NCBI GenBank assembly: GCA_011524805.1
Contig: WTJO01000067.1
Location: 1 to 6,482 of the forward strand
Length of the DNA: 6,482 nt
DNA from: Alphaproteobacteria bacterium
GTDB lineage: Bacteria > Pseudomonadota > Alphaproteobacteria > Puniceispirillales > Puniceispirillaceae
Direction: 5' to 3'
Below are positions 5,966 through 6,482 of this stretch, piece by piece. Within the stretch, counting starts at the first letter, position 1. Each line of letters begins with the position of its first letter. The notes beneath the pieces were generated by a model that was given only the letters and a program-made list of their open reading frames with translations, did not search any database and was not told the origin of the DNA. A program made the position numbers and the translations under genes.

Positions 5966-6482
5966 GGCCTGACGACGAAGAAATGCGGGGATGTCCATAT
6001 CATCATCATCGTCAGAATGTGTATCTGGCTTTGCCTGTTCTACGGGCAGGCTTGTCTGCACCATATCGACCTTCGGCAAATCCATGATGGGTGGCTCTTC
6101 AACATGCGGCAGCACGGCATCGCTCTGTTTCAGCACAGGCTCTTCGCGTGAGGCTGTTTCATCTGGCTGAGAAGATGTCTCACCTGATGATGTCTCTGGT
6201 GAGCCTGTCCACAGATTTGAAATGCGGTTGATAAGGCTAGGCCGAGAGGCAGCAGGCACAGGTGCTGTTTCAGGTACAGCCTGACTATCTGAAATAGGCT
6301 GTGCAGGGCGTGGTGTGAAGCCTGTATTTCTAATTATTCTAGCTTCATTGTGGCTGCCAAGCACCAGTTCAGGCTGGCTATCTGGCTGTGCATATATCGT
6401 GTTATCAGCCCCGGCTCCAGCTTGGGTTTCAGCTTCAGCTTCTGTTGCATCAGACTGTTCTGCAACTGGTGCGGCTATCTGC
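5960..6482 (-). CDS. ftsZ: Cell division protein FtsZ, C-terminal linker and tail (5' end cut by window edge)
   Basis: FtsZ is the tubulin-like GTPase that forms the division ring. Only its last 173 codons are in the window, so the GTPase core is not visible and identification rests on the tail. The final residues, MDIPAFLRRQAN, are the conserved C-terminal peptide that binds FtsA and other membrane anchors; E. coli has the closely similar DIPAFLRKQAD. Before it is a run of five aspartates and a long linker rich in Glu, Pro, Ser, Thr and Ala, predicted to be disordered. Within the linker, about 90 residues from the end, is a short amphipathic-looking segment, SLINRISNLW (6209-6238), in a place where other alphaproteobacterial FtsZ linkers often carry a similar Ser-Leu-rich helix. 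A GTG at 6364 is internal to the open frame and not the start. The lpxC neighbour supports the call. Confidence 0.93.
   Translation of the reverse strand, partial: QIAAPVAEQSDATEAEAETQAGAGADNTIYAQPDSQPELVLGSHNEARIIRNTGFTPRPAQPISDSQAVPETAPVPAASRPSLINRISNLWTGSPETSSGETSSQPDETASREEPVLKQSDAVLPHVEEPPIMDLPKVDMVQTSLPVEQAKPDTHSDDDDDMDIPAFLRRQAN

Noticed and set aside
6201..6211. TGTCCACA-like sequence in ftsZ resembling a DnaA box
   Set aside because: It differs from TTATNCACA at key positions, is single, and sits in coding sequence.
1..6482. Possible mobile element, CRISPR array, tRNA, defence cluster or other novel system
   Set aside because: No terminal repeats, transposase or integrase genes, regularly spaced repeats, cloverleaf or foreign-looking segment were seen; nearly all the window is accounted for by five conserved housekeeping genes.

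Overview
This is a stretch of ordinary, conserved chromosome from an alphaproteobacterium. All five genes lie on the minus strand, and in transcription order (right to left) they are ftsZ (3' part only), lpxC, bamD, recN and ligA (all but its last ~60 codons). The evidence for Alphaproteobacteria is the ftsZ-lpxC-bamD-recN-ligA order, the FtsZ tail ending IPAFLRRQAN after a long disordered linker, and a CtrA-type box (TTAA-N7-TTAACC) in front of lpxC. Base composition is near balanced rather than GC-rich. A marine lineage such as SAR116 would fit, but that is a guess from composition and style; nothing in the window proves it.

Right end (5960-6482): the disordered C-terminal linker and terminal peptide of FtsZ. 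A hairpin overlaps its stop codon, and a strong intrinsic terminator follows at 5861-5893. The 302-bp gap down to lpxC (5658-5959) also holds the CtrA-type box and the likely lpxC promoter region.

Middle (3636-5657): lpxC, the committed step of lipid A synthesis, then a 237-bp gap with a 9-bp hairpin and a TATAAT hexamer, then bamD, a lipoprotein of the outer-membrane beta-barrel assembly machine.

Left (1-3611): recN, 24 bp after bamD, then ligA, 3 bp after recN. The tight spacing suggests a bamD-recN-ligA transcript. Division (FtsZ), outer-membrane lipid (LpxC), outer-membrane protein assembly (BamD) and DNA break repair and ligation (RecN, LigA) thus sit side by side.

I see no mobile element, CRISPR array, RNA gene, defence locus or foreign-looking island. 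I found no undescribed system. The points most worth a second look are regulatory: the CtrA-type box, the hairpin-bearing lpxC-bamD gap, and an octamer (GACAGGCT) that recurs more often than chance.
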